A stretch of DNA of 64,000 nucleotides from Clostridium intestinale DSM 6191 (GTDB lineage Bacteria > Bacillota > Clostridia > Clostridiales > Clostridiaceae). Below, one piece after another: positions 7,929 to 15,812 of the stretch; position 1 is the first letter of the stretch; every line of letters starts with the position of its first letter. The stretch covers positions 85,281-149,280 of the forward strand of contig NZ_FQXU01000012.1 in NCBI RefSeq assembly GCF_900130055.1, read 5' to 3'. The notes under the pieces were generated by a model. It ran no database searches. It worked only from the letters and a program-made list of their open reading frames with translations, and had not been told where the DNA came from. Both the position numbers and the translations under genes were made by a program.

Positions 7929-9722
7929 CTATTGTGATAGGTACTCATTTAATTTTTCCTTCGATATCTTTAATACTCTAAGTCTATTCTCACTATTTAC
8001 TTTAACCTTTTTGCAGTTCTTACCTGTGTTTTTTTCAAATTCAATAATATTATTTTTTCTCATTAGATCATGTATTTGCTTCTGACCAAGTGGAAAGACT
8101 TTATTCCTTTTTCTCCAAAATAAAAACACCGTGTTATATAAGCCTTCAGGTAACATATAATAATATTTTTCATCATACCAACCATCTATATTTTTATTTT
8201 CAGGTTTATATCCTATCTTCTTAATAATAATTTTATTGGAAATAATCATTTCATTAAGAGTATTTAAATACATATAAAGTGGTTCTTCACTAACCATTAA
8301 CATGCTTTGCTTCTCTACTAACTCATAAAAAACGTTCTCTACTTGCTCTAATTTCTCTTTCATAGTTTTTTTATCTATCACATTGATTGATATTCCGTAT
8401 TTTAAATATAGATAAAATGAATATTTTAATCCCCAAATTGCATCTATTAGTCTTCCATGTATATTAGTATTACTATATTTTTTTCTAAATTTATCTAGAT
8501 CAATTTTAGGTAAGCTTTGATTTTTAGTCATATATTTGGAAAGCCATTTTATATAATAAAATATTGAAGTAGATAATATTAAAGGGTTTTCTTGGAATTC
8601 TGTAAGCTTATCTAAATTCACATCATTTTTCTCAACTTTTATATTTATACATCGTGCTATATTAGATTTTACATGAGTAAAGTCTTCTCCTGTAATTAAA
8701 ACTAGTCCTCTTGGTGTTAAATTTTTACTTTCTTTAAGATTTACATTACTTCTTCCTTTTGGAGTTTTATCTCCAATTAATCTTAATATCAACTCAACCT
8801 TCGAATTCATATCTTGTTTCTCAGAAGGATCCATTGCTGGATAATAATCATCTATTACAAGAACTGAATCTTTATACTGGTTCATCTTATACTCTAAAAA
8901 TGTTTTAGTACATTTAAAATTGGCTATTACTGGTGGATTCTCACTCCTGTTAAATAAAAAACTAAATTGTCTAGCTAAAGTAGTCTTTCTACTGCCAGTT
9001 TCTCCTTCTAGCCATAATACAGCTTGTGGTTCACAATGTTCCTCTCTTAATAACGAGTTTATTACTGACATAAGCGTGTAACTAAATAGTGGAAGTGTTA
9101 TTTTTAAAGGAGCAATATCTAGCATTTCAAATGATTTTATATATGCATGTGCAGGATGTAATTCGTCATAAATATCTATTCTAAAATCATTTAATTCTTC
9201 CCCAACTTCAATATCACGTTTTTTTCCTATTATCCCATCTCCATGTACATAAAAATATTTTCCATTATCACAACCCCACCCTATTTGGTTAGCTATTTTA
9301 GTAGCCCCTAAATCTTTACAACAAAGTTTTAATGCTTGTTTTATTTTCTCATAACTCCTGTTTTCAGACATTTCGGAGTAAATGCAACACTTAAATCCAA
9401 AATATTTATCTATCCAGTCAATCTTTTTAATCTCTTTCATTCCAACTTCGATATCCTTAATAACTTCTGTATTATCAATAACACATGTAATTCTTAGCTT
9501 ACTAATAATTATATCTCCCTCTAGAATCTTAACTTCTTCTTGTGGAATAAGTACAAAGTTACACAATGGAATAATTTCATTATTTTTGATATAACATAGT
9601 TCCCCTTCATCATTTATTGTGTATTCACTTTTTGTATAATTTTCTAACTTTTTTTTAAAGATTACTAATTTTCTAATTAGCTTCTCATCATCTAAATATC
9701 TTGGTTTTACTTTTTTTATCAT
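7929..9722 (-). CDS. Replication-like P-loop ATPase of the element
   Basis: The 597-residue protein has a central P-loop ATPase domain. The Walker A segment is G-E-T-G-S-R-K-T (residues 240-247) and Walker B is SVLVIDDYYPA. Further motifs (LILRLIGDKTPKGRSN, GLVLITGED) recall DUF927/primase-associated helicases of mobile elements. Its place next to xis and int, and its size, suggest the element's replication helicase or initiator. The residue before the catalytic Lys is Arg instead of the usual Gly, which may be a family trait or may reduce nucleotide binding. No primase motif is evident. The functional assignment is by context. Confidence 0.55.
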   Translation of the reverse strand: MIKKVKPRYLDDEKLIRKLVIFKKKLENYTKSEYTINDEGELCYIKNNEIIPLCNFVLIPQEEVKILEGDIIISKLRITCVIDNTEVIKDIEVGMKEIKKIDWIDKYFGFKCCIYSEMSENRSYEKIKQALKLCCKDLGATKIANQIGWGCDNGKYFYVHGDGIIGKKRDIEVGEELNDFRIDIYDELHPAHAYIKSFEMLDIAPLKITLPLFSYTLMSVINSLLREEHCEPQAVLWLEGETGSRKTTLARQFSFLFNRSENPPVIANFKCTKTFLEYKMNQYKDSVLVIDDYYPAMDPSEKQDMNSKVELILRLIGDKTPKGRSNVNLKESKNLTPRGLVLITGEDFTHVKSNIARCINIKVEKNDVNLDKLTEFQENPLILSTSIFYYIKWLSKYMTKNQSLPKIDLDKFRKKYSNTNIHGRLIDAIWGLKYSFYLYLKYGISINVIDKKTMKEKLEQVENVFYELVEKQSMLMVSEEPLYMYLNTLNEMIISNKIIIKKIGYKPENKNIDGWYDEKYYYMLPEGLYNTVFLFWRKRNKVFPLGQKQIHDLMRKNNIIEFEKNTGKNCKKVKVNSENRLRVLKISKEKLNEYLSQ

Positions 9723-9747
9723 AACTACCTCTACTTTTATAAAATAT

Positions 9748-9795
9748 TAATAAAGCTTTATCTGAATAAATAGTAATTCAGATAAAGCCTTATTA
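9748..9795. terminator. Hairpin upstream of the ATPase gene
   Basis: Two 20-bp arms (TAATAAAGCTTTATCTGAAT and its complement, one mismatch) enclose an 8-nt loop, between the ATPase gene and the unknown upstream gene. Confidence 0.6.
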
Positions 9796-9866
9796 GTAGA
9801 ACCAAAAATGTCCTAAAAAATTTGTATATTTACAATATGTACTATTTAATATATAATAAAATATTT

Positions 9867-9900
9867 ATAGCCATTTATAGGTAAATCTATAAATGGCTAT
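9867..9900 (-). terminator. Terminator overlapping the stop of the unknown 437-residue gene
   Basis: A perfect 14-bp inverted repeat (ATAGCCATTTATAG) with a 6-nt loop overlaps the TAG stop at 9897-9899. Confidence 0.7.
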
Positions 9901-11210
9901 TTTAATAGTTTTTTAGTATATTTATATTGACTATATAGTAAATTAATTTCTTTTTCAGAGTTAAATCTACGCATAGAATAACTAGTTTCAGATATATCAT
10001 CCAAATTTTCATTAAATATTATAGAACTTCTGTATATTTTATTAAATTTTTCCCTCGTAATATTAAAAATAACTTTATTTAAGTTATTATCTTTATTTAC
10101 ATAACTTATGTTCTTAAATTTTTTTTTAATTCTTTTTAAATTCTTTTTTGTTTTCGTATATTGTGATTTTATGTTTATTTCATTTCTTTCTTCATTTTTT
10201 AAATAATTTAAATATATTAAGTCTTTTATTACGTTACTTTTTTCATATAAATCCAATAACTTTACCATTTCTTTAAACAATATTTCGAATTCCTCATCAT
10301 ATGTATAAATTTTTTCATTATTAATATTACTATACATGTTTACTTGATTTTTAGATCTATCAATTATACCTTTCAAGTATCTTCTATCTATATTATCTAC
10401 TACATCTTTTATGTGATAATCTACTATCTTATAAAATACTTTTGATAGATATATAACTTGTTTAATGCTATCTTCTATGTCTTTAATATAATCTAATCTA
10501 ATCAATTCAATTCTTAACTTTACATCAGGTATATCCATAATAGGTAATAAATCATACATATGTATGTTGAATTTTTTTCTATTTACTTTATAAAATTCTA
10601 TTATTTTGTATATAGTGTGGTATTTATACTCTTTTTCCAATATTAACCCCGAAAAATAATCATTATCAAAAATATCGTAAAATTTTTTTAAATCTAGAAG
10701 TCTAATTTTATTATATCTTTTCTTAGATATTCTTTGGTACAAAATTTTATTTTCATTATTTTCTCTAAGTAATTTTATATGCCTAATATAAAATTTTCTT
10801 TTTTCTATTAGTAGTCCACTAATATTTCTTTCTTTGATATATCTATTTAAATATTTATAGTTTGCAATAAAATCTTGCTCATATAAGTCTTCATTTTCTT
10901 TATATTCCTCTTTATCATTCATTATATAATTCTTAATTAATTTTGTTTTATTAACGTGTACTGTTTTTTCTTTATCTAGAGTGTTAAAAGTTACTTCTAA
11001 AAATTTATTAAAAATATATTCCTTAACAATCTCTTCAAAATTTATTTCCTTTAATATACCTCCAAATTCCTTTAAAAAATATATATCACAGTAATAATAT
11101 ATTAATTCACAAATATCATCTAAATCATCAATATATCCAGAATATAAACTTTCATAGAATTTACTATTTAATCTATATTCTTTTATAAAATATGCACTAA
11201 AGTTATTCAT
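9897..11210 (-). CDS. Uncharacterised 437-residue protein
   Basis: I do not recognise this protein. It is rich in Lys, Ile, Tyr and Asn, is predicted mostly helical, and has no signal peptide or membrane segment. No nucleotide-binding or catalytic motif is visible. A basic stretch around residues 355-375 (KNLKRIKKKFKN) could contact nucleic acid. It lies between the repressor and the replication-like ATPase, and the GCCCAC motif pair encloses these two genes. A replication or element-maintenance role is possible, but only from context. Confidence 0.65.
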   Translation of the reverse strand: MNNFSAYFIKEYRLNSKFYESLYSGYIDDLDDICELIYYYCDIYFLKEFGGILKEINFEEIVKEYIFNKFLEVTFNTLDKEKTVHVNKTKLIKNYIMNDKEEYKENEDLYEQDFIANYKYLNRYIKERNISGLLIEKRKFYIRHIKLLRENNENKILYQRISKKRYNKIRLLDLKKFYDIFDNDYFSGLILEKEYKYHTIYKIIEFYKVNRKKFNIHMYDLLPIMDIPDVKLRIELIRLDYIKDIEDSIKQVIYLSKVFYKIVDYHIKDVVDNIDRRYLKGIIDRSKNQVNMYSNINNEKIYTYDEEFEILFKEMVKLLDLYEKSNVIKDLIYLNYLKNEERNEINIKSQYTKTKKNLKRIKKKFKNISYVNKDNNLNKVIFNITREKFNKIYRSSIIFNENLDDISETSYSMRRFNSEKEINLLYSQYKYTKKLLK

Positions 11211-11238
11211 AATCTTACTTATTCCTTAATTAAATTCT

Positions 11239-11252
11239 GTGGGCAAGTGGGC
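11239..11252. repeat. GCCCAC tandem motif, copy 2 (inverted)
   Basis: GTGGGC-AA-GTGGGC lies between the XRE repressor gene and the unknown 437-residue gene, in inverse orientation to the copy at 7915-7928. Confidence 0.5.
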
Positions 11253-11255
11253 ACT

Positions 11256-11591
11256 TTATCTTCGCTTCCACTCAACCAAGTTATTTATAATATTAATTAA
11301 ATCTCGTTGCTCTTGATAATTCATATTTTTTAATATATCAATTATTTTAAATGTTATATTTTTTTTGTTCTCTAATGTATTAATCAAATAAAAAAAATCT
11401 TGTAAAGTAATATCTAAAGATTTAACTATAACATCCAAATTTGATATAGTTATATTTTTTTCTCCTCTTTCCACTTGCCCTATATATGTAGGGTGAAGAT
11501 TAGCTTTAAAAGCTAATTGTTCCTGACTTAAGTTGCGTTGCTTTCTTAAAGTCCTTATTAAAATACCAATATCATTAACTAAACTACTCAT
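11256..11591 (-). CDS. XRE-family transcriptional repressor
   Basis: The protein has an N-terminal lambda-repressor-like helix-turn-helix (residues about 10-65: LRKQRNLSQEQLAFKANLHPTYIGQVERG) and a short helical C-terminus. It is probably the element's master repressor, controlling the divergent and downstream genes. I chose the ATG at 11589-11591 because AAGAGGTG precedes it by 6 nt. A GTG three codons earlier overlaps that box. Palindromes in the divergent intergenic region are candidate operators. Confidence 0.85.
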   Translation of the reverse strand: MSSLVNDIGILIRTLRKQRNLSQEQLAFKANLHPTYIGQVERGEKNITISNLDVIVKSLDITLQDFFYLINTLENKKNITFKIIDILKNMNYQEQRDLINIINNLVEWKRR

Positions 11592-11634
11592 AAAATACAC
11601 CTCTTGTTAAACTTAACTTTCAAGAGGTATAGTC

Positions 11635-11689
11635 TCAATATACTATTGATATTATTTTTGTATTAATATATACTATAAATATCGATATT
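11635..11689. promoter_or_regulatory. Palindromes in the divergent control region (candidate operators)
   Basis: TCAATA-TAC-TATTGA (11635-11649) and AATATCGATATT (11678-11689) lie between the repressor gene and the divergent small gene. They are plausible sites for the XRE repressor. Binding is inferred from position and symmetry. Confidence 0.4.
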
Positions 11690-11716
11690 GGAAATTTTTA
11701 TTAGGGGGAACTACAT

Positions 11717-11965
11717 ATGTCAAATACACTTACAATACTTTTCACCTTACTAATAGGAGGTATAAGTTTTAGTATTTTTAACAAATTGTTTAAAGTTACA
11801 TATTGGGGATTTAAAGGAGCTATCTCAACTTTTATTGCTTGTTGCTTCTTTGGATGGTTAATCGTTATATTCGGACTAGCTTTCATTATGTCTCACTTAA
11901 AAATAATAATTATTATTGTTGTAGTTTTATTATTACTTTCTTTGATAGGTAAAAAAGTTTCTTAA
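11717..11965 (+). CDS. Small membrane protein, hypothetical
   Basis: The 82-residue protein has two or three hydrophobic segments (about 4-20, 35-58, 60-77) and a basic end. A strong AGGGGGA ribosome binding site precedes the ATG. It is transcribed divergently from the XRE repressor and followed by a clear terminator, so it is a single-gene unit likely under repressor control. No family is recognised. Confidence 0.65.
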   Translation: MSNTLTILFTLLIGGISFSIFNKLFKVTYWGFKGAISTFIACCFFGWLIVIFGLAFIMSHLKIIIIIVVVLLLLSLIGKKVS

Positions 11966-12000
11966 ATAAGGTTTTTATTTGTAATTTTTAAAATTATAAG

Positions 12001-12030
12001 AAGATGAGCTTCTTTATTGGAGCTCATCTT
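12001..12030 (+). terminator. Terminator of the small membrane protein gene
   Basis: A perfect 10-bp inverted repeat (AAGATGAGCT) with a 10-nt loop is followed by TTTTTC. Confidence 0.8.
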
Positions 12031-12087
12031 TTTCATGTAAAGTATATTTATAAATTTTTAATATTTTATAAATAATGTATATCTTAA

Positions 12088-12915
12088 TCATTTATTGCTA
12101 AAATAACTTTCAAAAAACCAATCGCTATCTAACAGACTTTTAAAACCAGCATGTCTCCAAGGCATAATTTTCTTTTTATCATATACCTTTACTTTTCTTT
12201 GTAGACTAATACGAATTAGTTCTTCAGAGTTTGTTTCTTTATACATCTCTTTTAATTCGTCAAATACTACATCAAATTCTGTATTAAAATCTGAAAGATA
12301 TAACTTGTCAATTTCTAACTTCTTAAAATGAAACTTTACCTTTTCAAAAAACACGTCATCCCAATGACTTAGTTTTTTTATATAAAATTTAAAACCTATT
12401 ATTTTATCCTCAATTATATCACATTGTAGAAACTTAAAAGCATCTTCAATTTTTTCATCATAATAAGGATGAATAAACTGTTCTGAATAATCAAAAGAAA
12501 AAAAGTCATCTTTTACTTCATTACAATCCTTACATATTGGCACAAGATTTTTTACTACAAGTGATAGTGAAGGGAATTTAGATTTTGGTAAATAGTGATC
12601 TAATTGCTTTACTTCTCTAGTATGAAAATTACAATATGGGCAATACTTTTGACTAGATCTAAGTTTAGTATAATACTCATATTGATTAGTGTATAGCTTG
12701 TTTGAAAACCTACTTTTATACATTTTTTTCATGTACTCTGTATATCCAGTGTTCAGTGATTCAAATGTTTTTTCTTCATTATAATTTTCTTCTAACTTTG
12801 AAAGTATATCTTCATATTTTTCATATTTCTCTAATGTTCTATCCTCATACATTAAATTTTTAAATGAGCTACATACATCCTTTTGATTAATGTTTGGTTT
12901 TTTAATCTTCCTCAC
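12088..12915 (-). CDS. ptuB: Septu-like HNH endonuclease (PtuB-like)
   Basis: The protein carries a zinc-finger HNH nuclease fold: C-P-Y-C (Cys92 and Cys95 from the chosen start), the catalytic LDHYLPKS (Asp106-His107), then VPICKDCN (Cys128 and Cys131). The N-terminus MRKIKKP is typical of PtuB-like TIGR02646-type HNH proteins. The gene overlaps the end of the upstream ATPase gene by 14 nt, so the two are translationally coupled. I favour GTG at 12913-12915 because AGAGGG lies 6 nt upstream. ATG at 12921 and GTG at 12933 are in-frame alternatives with poor spacing. PtuB is the DNA-cutting effector of the Septu anti-phage system. Confidence 0.8.
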   Translation of the reverse strand: MRKIKKPNINQKDVCSSFKNLMYEDRTLEKYEKYEDILSKLEENYNEEKTFESLNTGYTEYMKKMYKSRFSNKLYTNQYEYYTKLRSSQKYCPYCNFHTREVKQLDHYLPKSKFPSLSLVVKNLVPICKDCNEVKDDFFSFDYSEQFIHPYYDEKIEDAFKFLQCDIIEDKIIGFKFYIKKLSHWDDVFFEKVKFHFKKLEIDKLYLSDFNTEFDVVFDELKEMYKETNSEELIRISLQRKVKVYDKKKIMPWRHAGFKSLLDSDWFFESYFSNK

Positions 12916-14554
12916 TTTCATCCCTCTTCTCACTTACTAGACTTTGCATTAATACTTGTCCTAGAAAACCAACTTTGCCTTCAAATTTTTTTAAAGTTTG
13001 ATCAAATGTATCATCTATTTCTTTTTGAATTAATTGGTAAAATCCTGTTTTTACAACTTCTAATCCAAATACTTCTCTAGTTAATGAATCAGTATTAGTT
13101 GCAAATGTTTCAAGTATTAGTCTCTCAAAACTCATATCCTCTCCAGTTCTTATTACTTTATTAACACAATCTTTAGGTACCTCTTGTAAAACAATTGGAG
13201 AATGAGTTGCTATGATTGCAACAGCATTTTTCTTCAATAATAAAAATGATAGTGTTCTTATGTATGTAGATAATAGTGGTGGATGTAAATGTGTTTCTGG
13301 TTCATCTATTAATATAATTGTTTTTTCACGAATTGACTCAGCTAGTAATGTTAATGAGAGCATTATTATCATATGTCCAGAACTTAATTTCTTAAAATAT
13401 TTTTTTACTTTATCGGATATTTTGGAATCTATTTTATCTTCATTCTCTTCTATTGATTTAATTGTATTTTTTTGTCTATCTTCGAAATATTCCTCTAATA
13501 ATTCAATAAATCCGTTATCATAGAACATTGAATCAGTATTTAAATTTTTACATGTTTCTAAATATATTTCTATTTTATTTCTATTTCTGTTAATTTCATT
13601 TAAAGCTTCAAGGAACTCAACTGACATATCCTCTACAGATTTAATTTTTGACTTACCATTTCTTTGATTTTTGCTAATTAATCCAATATACTTATATACT
13701 TTCTTAAATTCCTCTATCAGTTGTGGATCTATATTAGTTGAATTAGCAATATCAATTGGAAGGGCATCGTCAAAAACACTAAACGATAACCCAATAATTC
13801 CAGCAAAACTATTTCTCGGACAATCAATAGTAAATTTATCGCTTATTGAATATTTTTTTGATCTTTCCAATTCAATATTGCCTAAATTAATATTTTCAAT
13901 TAATCTATGGGCAATGTTATATAGTAACCAAGTTTTACCTACCCCATTTCTTCCGATTAATATATGAATATTGCTTGGTGGCAGTGACGTAGGCACAACA
14001 TTAATATCTATTTTTTCTTCATTATACCTAAATGCAAACGAATACTTAGTTAATTCTACTCCCCCTCTTGAAATTCTATTAAATTGCTCCACATCAGAAA
14101 TATATAAGTTTCTCATAAGAGAATTCATTAAACAAGGTTCATTTCTATCATATAACCTATTGAATCTATCAATATTATATCCAATATCCTTTAATGCATC
14201 ATAATATATTGTATTTTTATTACCAAGAAATTCATTAATATTTTTATAATACTGAATATCTTGACCTAAGGAAAAAAATTCATTAGATAATTTTGTAAAT
14301 GACTTAGTGCTAATTAATTCTTTAACTGAATAGGATGGATAACCATTGCTAGATGTATTAGCTGTTACCTTTGTAGCTAAAGACTTACATCCTATTTTTA
14401 CTGTACCGATCTCCACAGCCTCTTTTTTGCTGTCATACTTATAGTAAGCCGTAAATGTAGTACAATATTTATAGTCGTCCCAATAACTATAAACAAGATA
14501 AATAACTCCAACTTCTTTTGCCTCATAATAACTTGTTATTTGCCTGAATTTCAT
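12902..14554 (-). CDS. ptuA: Septu-like AAA/ABC ATPase (PtuA-like)
   Basis: The 550-residue protein has Walker A GRNGVGKT (201-208), a long helical insert, and LIDEPETHLHP with Asp417-Glu418 (Walker B), followed by ATHSP. This is the layout of AAA_15/AAA_21 ATPases such as PtuA. Its stop overlaps the start of an HNH nuclease gene, the arrangement that defines Septu. In Septu the ATPase senses infection and controls the nuclease. The roughly 170-residue N-terminal part before the ATPase core is not recognised and may be a sensor. No reverse transcriptase or ncRNA-like hairpin lies nearby, so a retron Ec78-type version is unlikely. Confidence 0.8.
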   Translation of the reverse strand: MKFRQITSYYEAKEVGVIYLVYSYWDDYKYCTTFTAYYKYDSKKEAVEIGTVKIGCKSLATKVTANTSSNGYPSYSVKELISTKSFTKLSNEFFSLGQDIQYYKNINEFLGNKNTIYYDALKDIGYNIDRFNRLYDRNEPCLMNSLMRNLYISDVEQFNRISRGGVELTKYSFAFRYNEEKIDINVVPTSLPPSNIHILIGRNGVGKTWLLYNIAHRLIENINLGNIELERSKKYSISDKFTIDCPRNSFAGIIGLSFSVFDDALPIDIANSTNIDPQLIEEFKKVYKYIGLISKNQRNGKSKIKSVEDMSVEFLEALNEINRNRNKIEIYLETCKNLNTDSMFYDNGFIELLEEYFEDRQKNTIKSIEENEDKIDSKISDKVKKYFKKLSSGHMIIMLSLTLLAESIREKTIILIDEPETHLHPPLLSTYIRTLSFLLLKKNAVAIIATHSPIVLQEVPKDCVNKVIRTGEDMSFERLILETFATNTDSLTREVFGLEVVKTGFYQLIQKEIDDTFDQTLKKFEGKVGFLGQVLMQSLVSEKRDESEED

Positions 14555-14912
14555 TCTTTATCCCTCTTAAGCCTTTAATATCTCATTTTTAATGTTTTAA
14601 TTATACCTTATATGTAAATAGATTTAAATCCTCTTCGCCTTATTCTTTTAATTAACCCTTATATCCTATAATTTTTTAGTATTTGTTAATTAGTTTTTTG
14701 TTCATTACTATAAAAAAATTCACCTACATATTTAATGCAGATAAATTTTTAGCTAAACATTAATAAAATTCTATTACTACTATTTTATTAATAGTTAATA
14801 AACTTTTCTTTTAAGTTATTTAATCATCTAGCTCACTTTATATTAAATTTTATTTATATAATGTACTTTTTAAAAAACTATTAGATATATTTTATTTTAT
14901 CAAATAGTTTTT
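14555..14912. other. AT-rich intergenic region
   Basis: No gene is visible. The left part must hold the promoter of the Septu pair (TATAAT on the minus strand at about 14604-14609, with a poor -35). The right end holds the terminator of the RadC-like gene. Confidence 0.5.
14873..14912 (-). terminator. Terminator of the RadC-like gene
   Basis: 10-bp arms AAAAACTATT and AATAGTTTTT enclose a 20-nt loop, 9 nt past the stop. Confidence 0.55.
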
Positions 14913-14920
14913 ATGAAGTA

Positions 14921-15433
14921 CTATATCATTCCACTTTCTCTAATGCTACAGAACGCCCCATCTGCTCCTATTATTATATGGTCTAATAATTCTATTCCCA
15001 ATATATTCCCTGCCTCTTTCAACCTATTAGTGACATTTATATCTTCCTTTGATGGGGTAATATCACCTGATGGGTGGTTATGGAACACTATTATACTAGC
15101 TGCATTGCTTAATATAGCTGTCTTAAATACTTCTCTTGGATGTACTATAGATGAACTTATAGAACCGATACTAACTACCGATATGGACGTAGGTTGATTC
15201 TTTATATCTACGCTACATACTAATAGCTGCTCTCTATCTGCATCATCAAGGAACCTTTTTGCTATTCCAACTGCATCATTTGGCTGATTTATTCTTCTAA
15301 TCCCGTATAACATACTAGATTCTCTTATCATCTTTATAGATACAATATCAATTCTTTTCCTATGATTATTAATTTTTTTATCTCCTATATTTATTTCATA
15401 TTTTCCTGAACAATATAATTGTTTTGACATCAT
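14921..15433 (-). CDS. RadC-like JAB-domain protein
   Basis: The 170-residue protein matches the JAB/MPN domain of RadC: HPREVFKTAILSNAASIIVFHNHPSGD contains the HNHPSG metal motif, followed by the conserved Asp in LLDHIIIG. The N-terminal helix-hairpin-helix part of full-length RadC is reduced or absent. Short RadC-like proteins are common on phages, plasmids and islands. Their function is not settled and may involve anti-restriction or DNA processing. Two adjacent ATGs (15433 and 15430) follow AAAGGAG. The second has the better spacing. Confidence 0.85.
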   Translation of the reverse strand: MMSKQLYCSGKYEINIGDKKINNHRKRIDIVSIKMIRESSMLYGIRRINQPNDAVGIAKRFLDDADREQLLVCSVDIKNQPTSISVVSIGSISSSIVHPREVFKTAILSNAASIIVFHNHPSGDITPSKEDINVTNRLKEAGNILGIELLDHIIIGADGAFCSIRESGMI

Positions 15434-15463
15434 AAAACTCCTTTCATTTAATCAAAATAGAAA

Positions 15464-15496
15464 GATCAGTTGTTCTTTATGTTAGAGCAACTGATC
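15464..15496 (-). terminator. Hairpin upstream of the RadC-like gene
   Basis: 13-bp arms (GATCAGTTGTTCT and its complement, one mismatch) with a 7-nt loop, then a T-rich run on the minus strand. It could attenuate radC transcription or end an upstream transcript. Confidence 0.5.
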
Positions 15497-15753
15497 CTTT
15501 AAAATACTTTATAATAGTCTATTATTTTTTTATATACTTTACTATATTAGGTATACCTATCGCATAGGTATATCCAAGGATATAATATATATTTGTATTT
15601 ATATTTGATACTATATATAAATATAGCCATGATTTTCTAAACTTATAGTTTTAAAATTAACCTATATCTATAATAATATAAACTCAAACTAGAATCCTCC
15701 ATAAAACGGATTTATACACTTCTTTTAATTCATTTATTATAGTATTATTTTCA

Positions 15754-15782
15754 TTGACAATCGTAATGCACAATTGTATTAT
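15754..15782 (+). promoter_or_regulatory. Strong sigma-A promoter for the 377-residue gene
   Basis: TTGACA (15754-15759) and TATTAT (15777-15782) are separated by exactly 17 nt and lie about 30 nt upstream of the start codon. An ACAATTGT palindrome sits across the end of the spacer, so regulation there is possible. Confidence 0.75.
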
Positions 15783-15812
15783 TGTACTAAAGATTGTTAG
15801 GAGTGTGATATT

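Noticed and set aside
11701..11886. Minus-strand frame opposite the small membrane protein
   Set aside because: The plus-strand gene has a strong ribosome binding site, membrane segments and a terminator. The minus frame has none.
12088..14912. Retron (Ec78-type) using PtuA/PtuB
   Set aside because: No reverse transcriptase gene lies anywhere in the element, and no msr/msd-like structured region is evident upstream.
14913..15197. Plus-strand reading frame opposite the RadC-like gene
   Set aside because: It lies wholly within the RadC-like gene, which has clear family motifs and a ribosome binding site. The plus frame has no homology.
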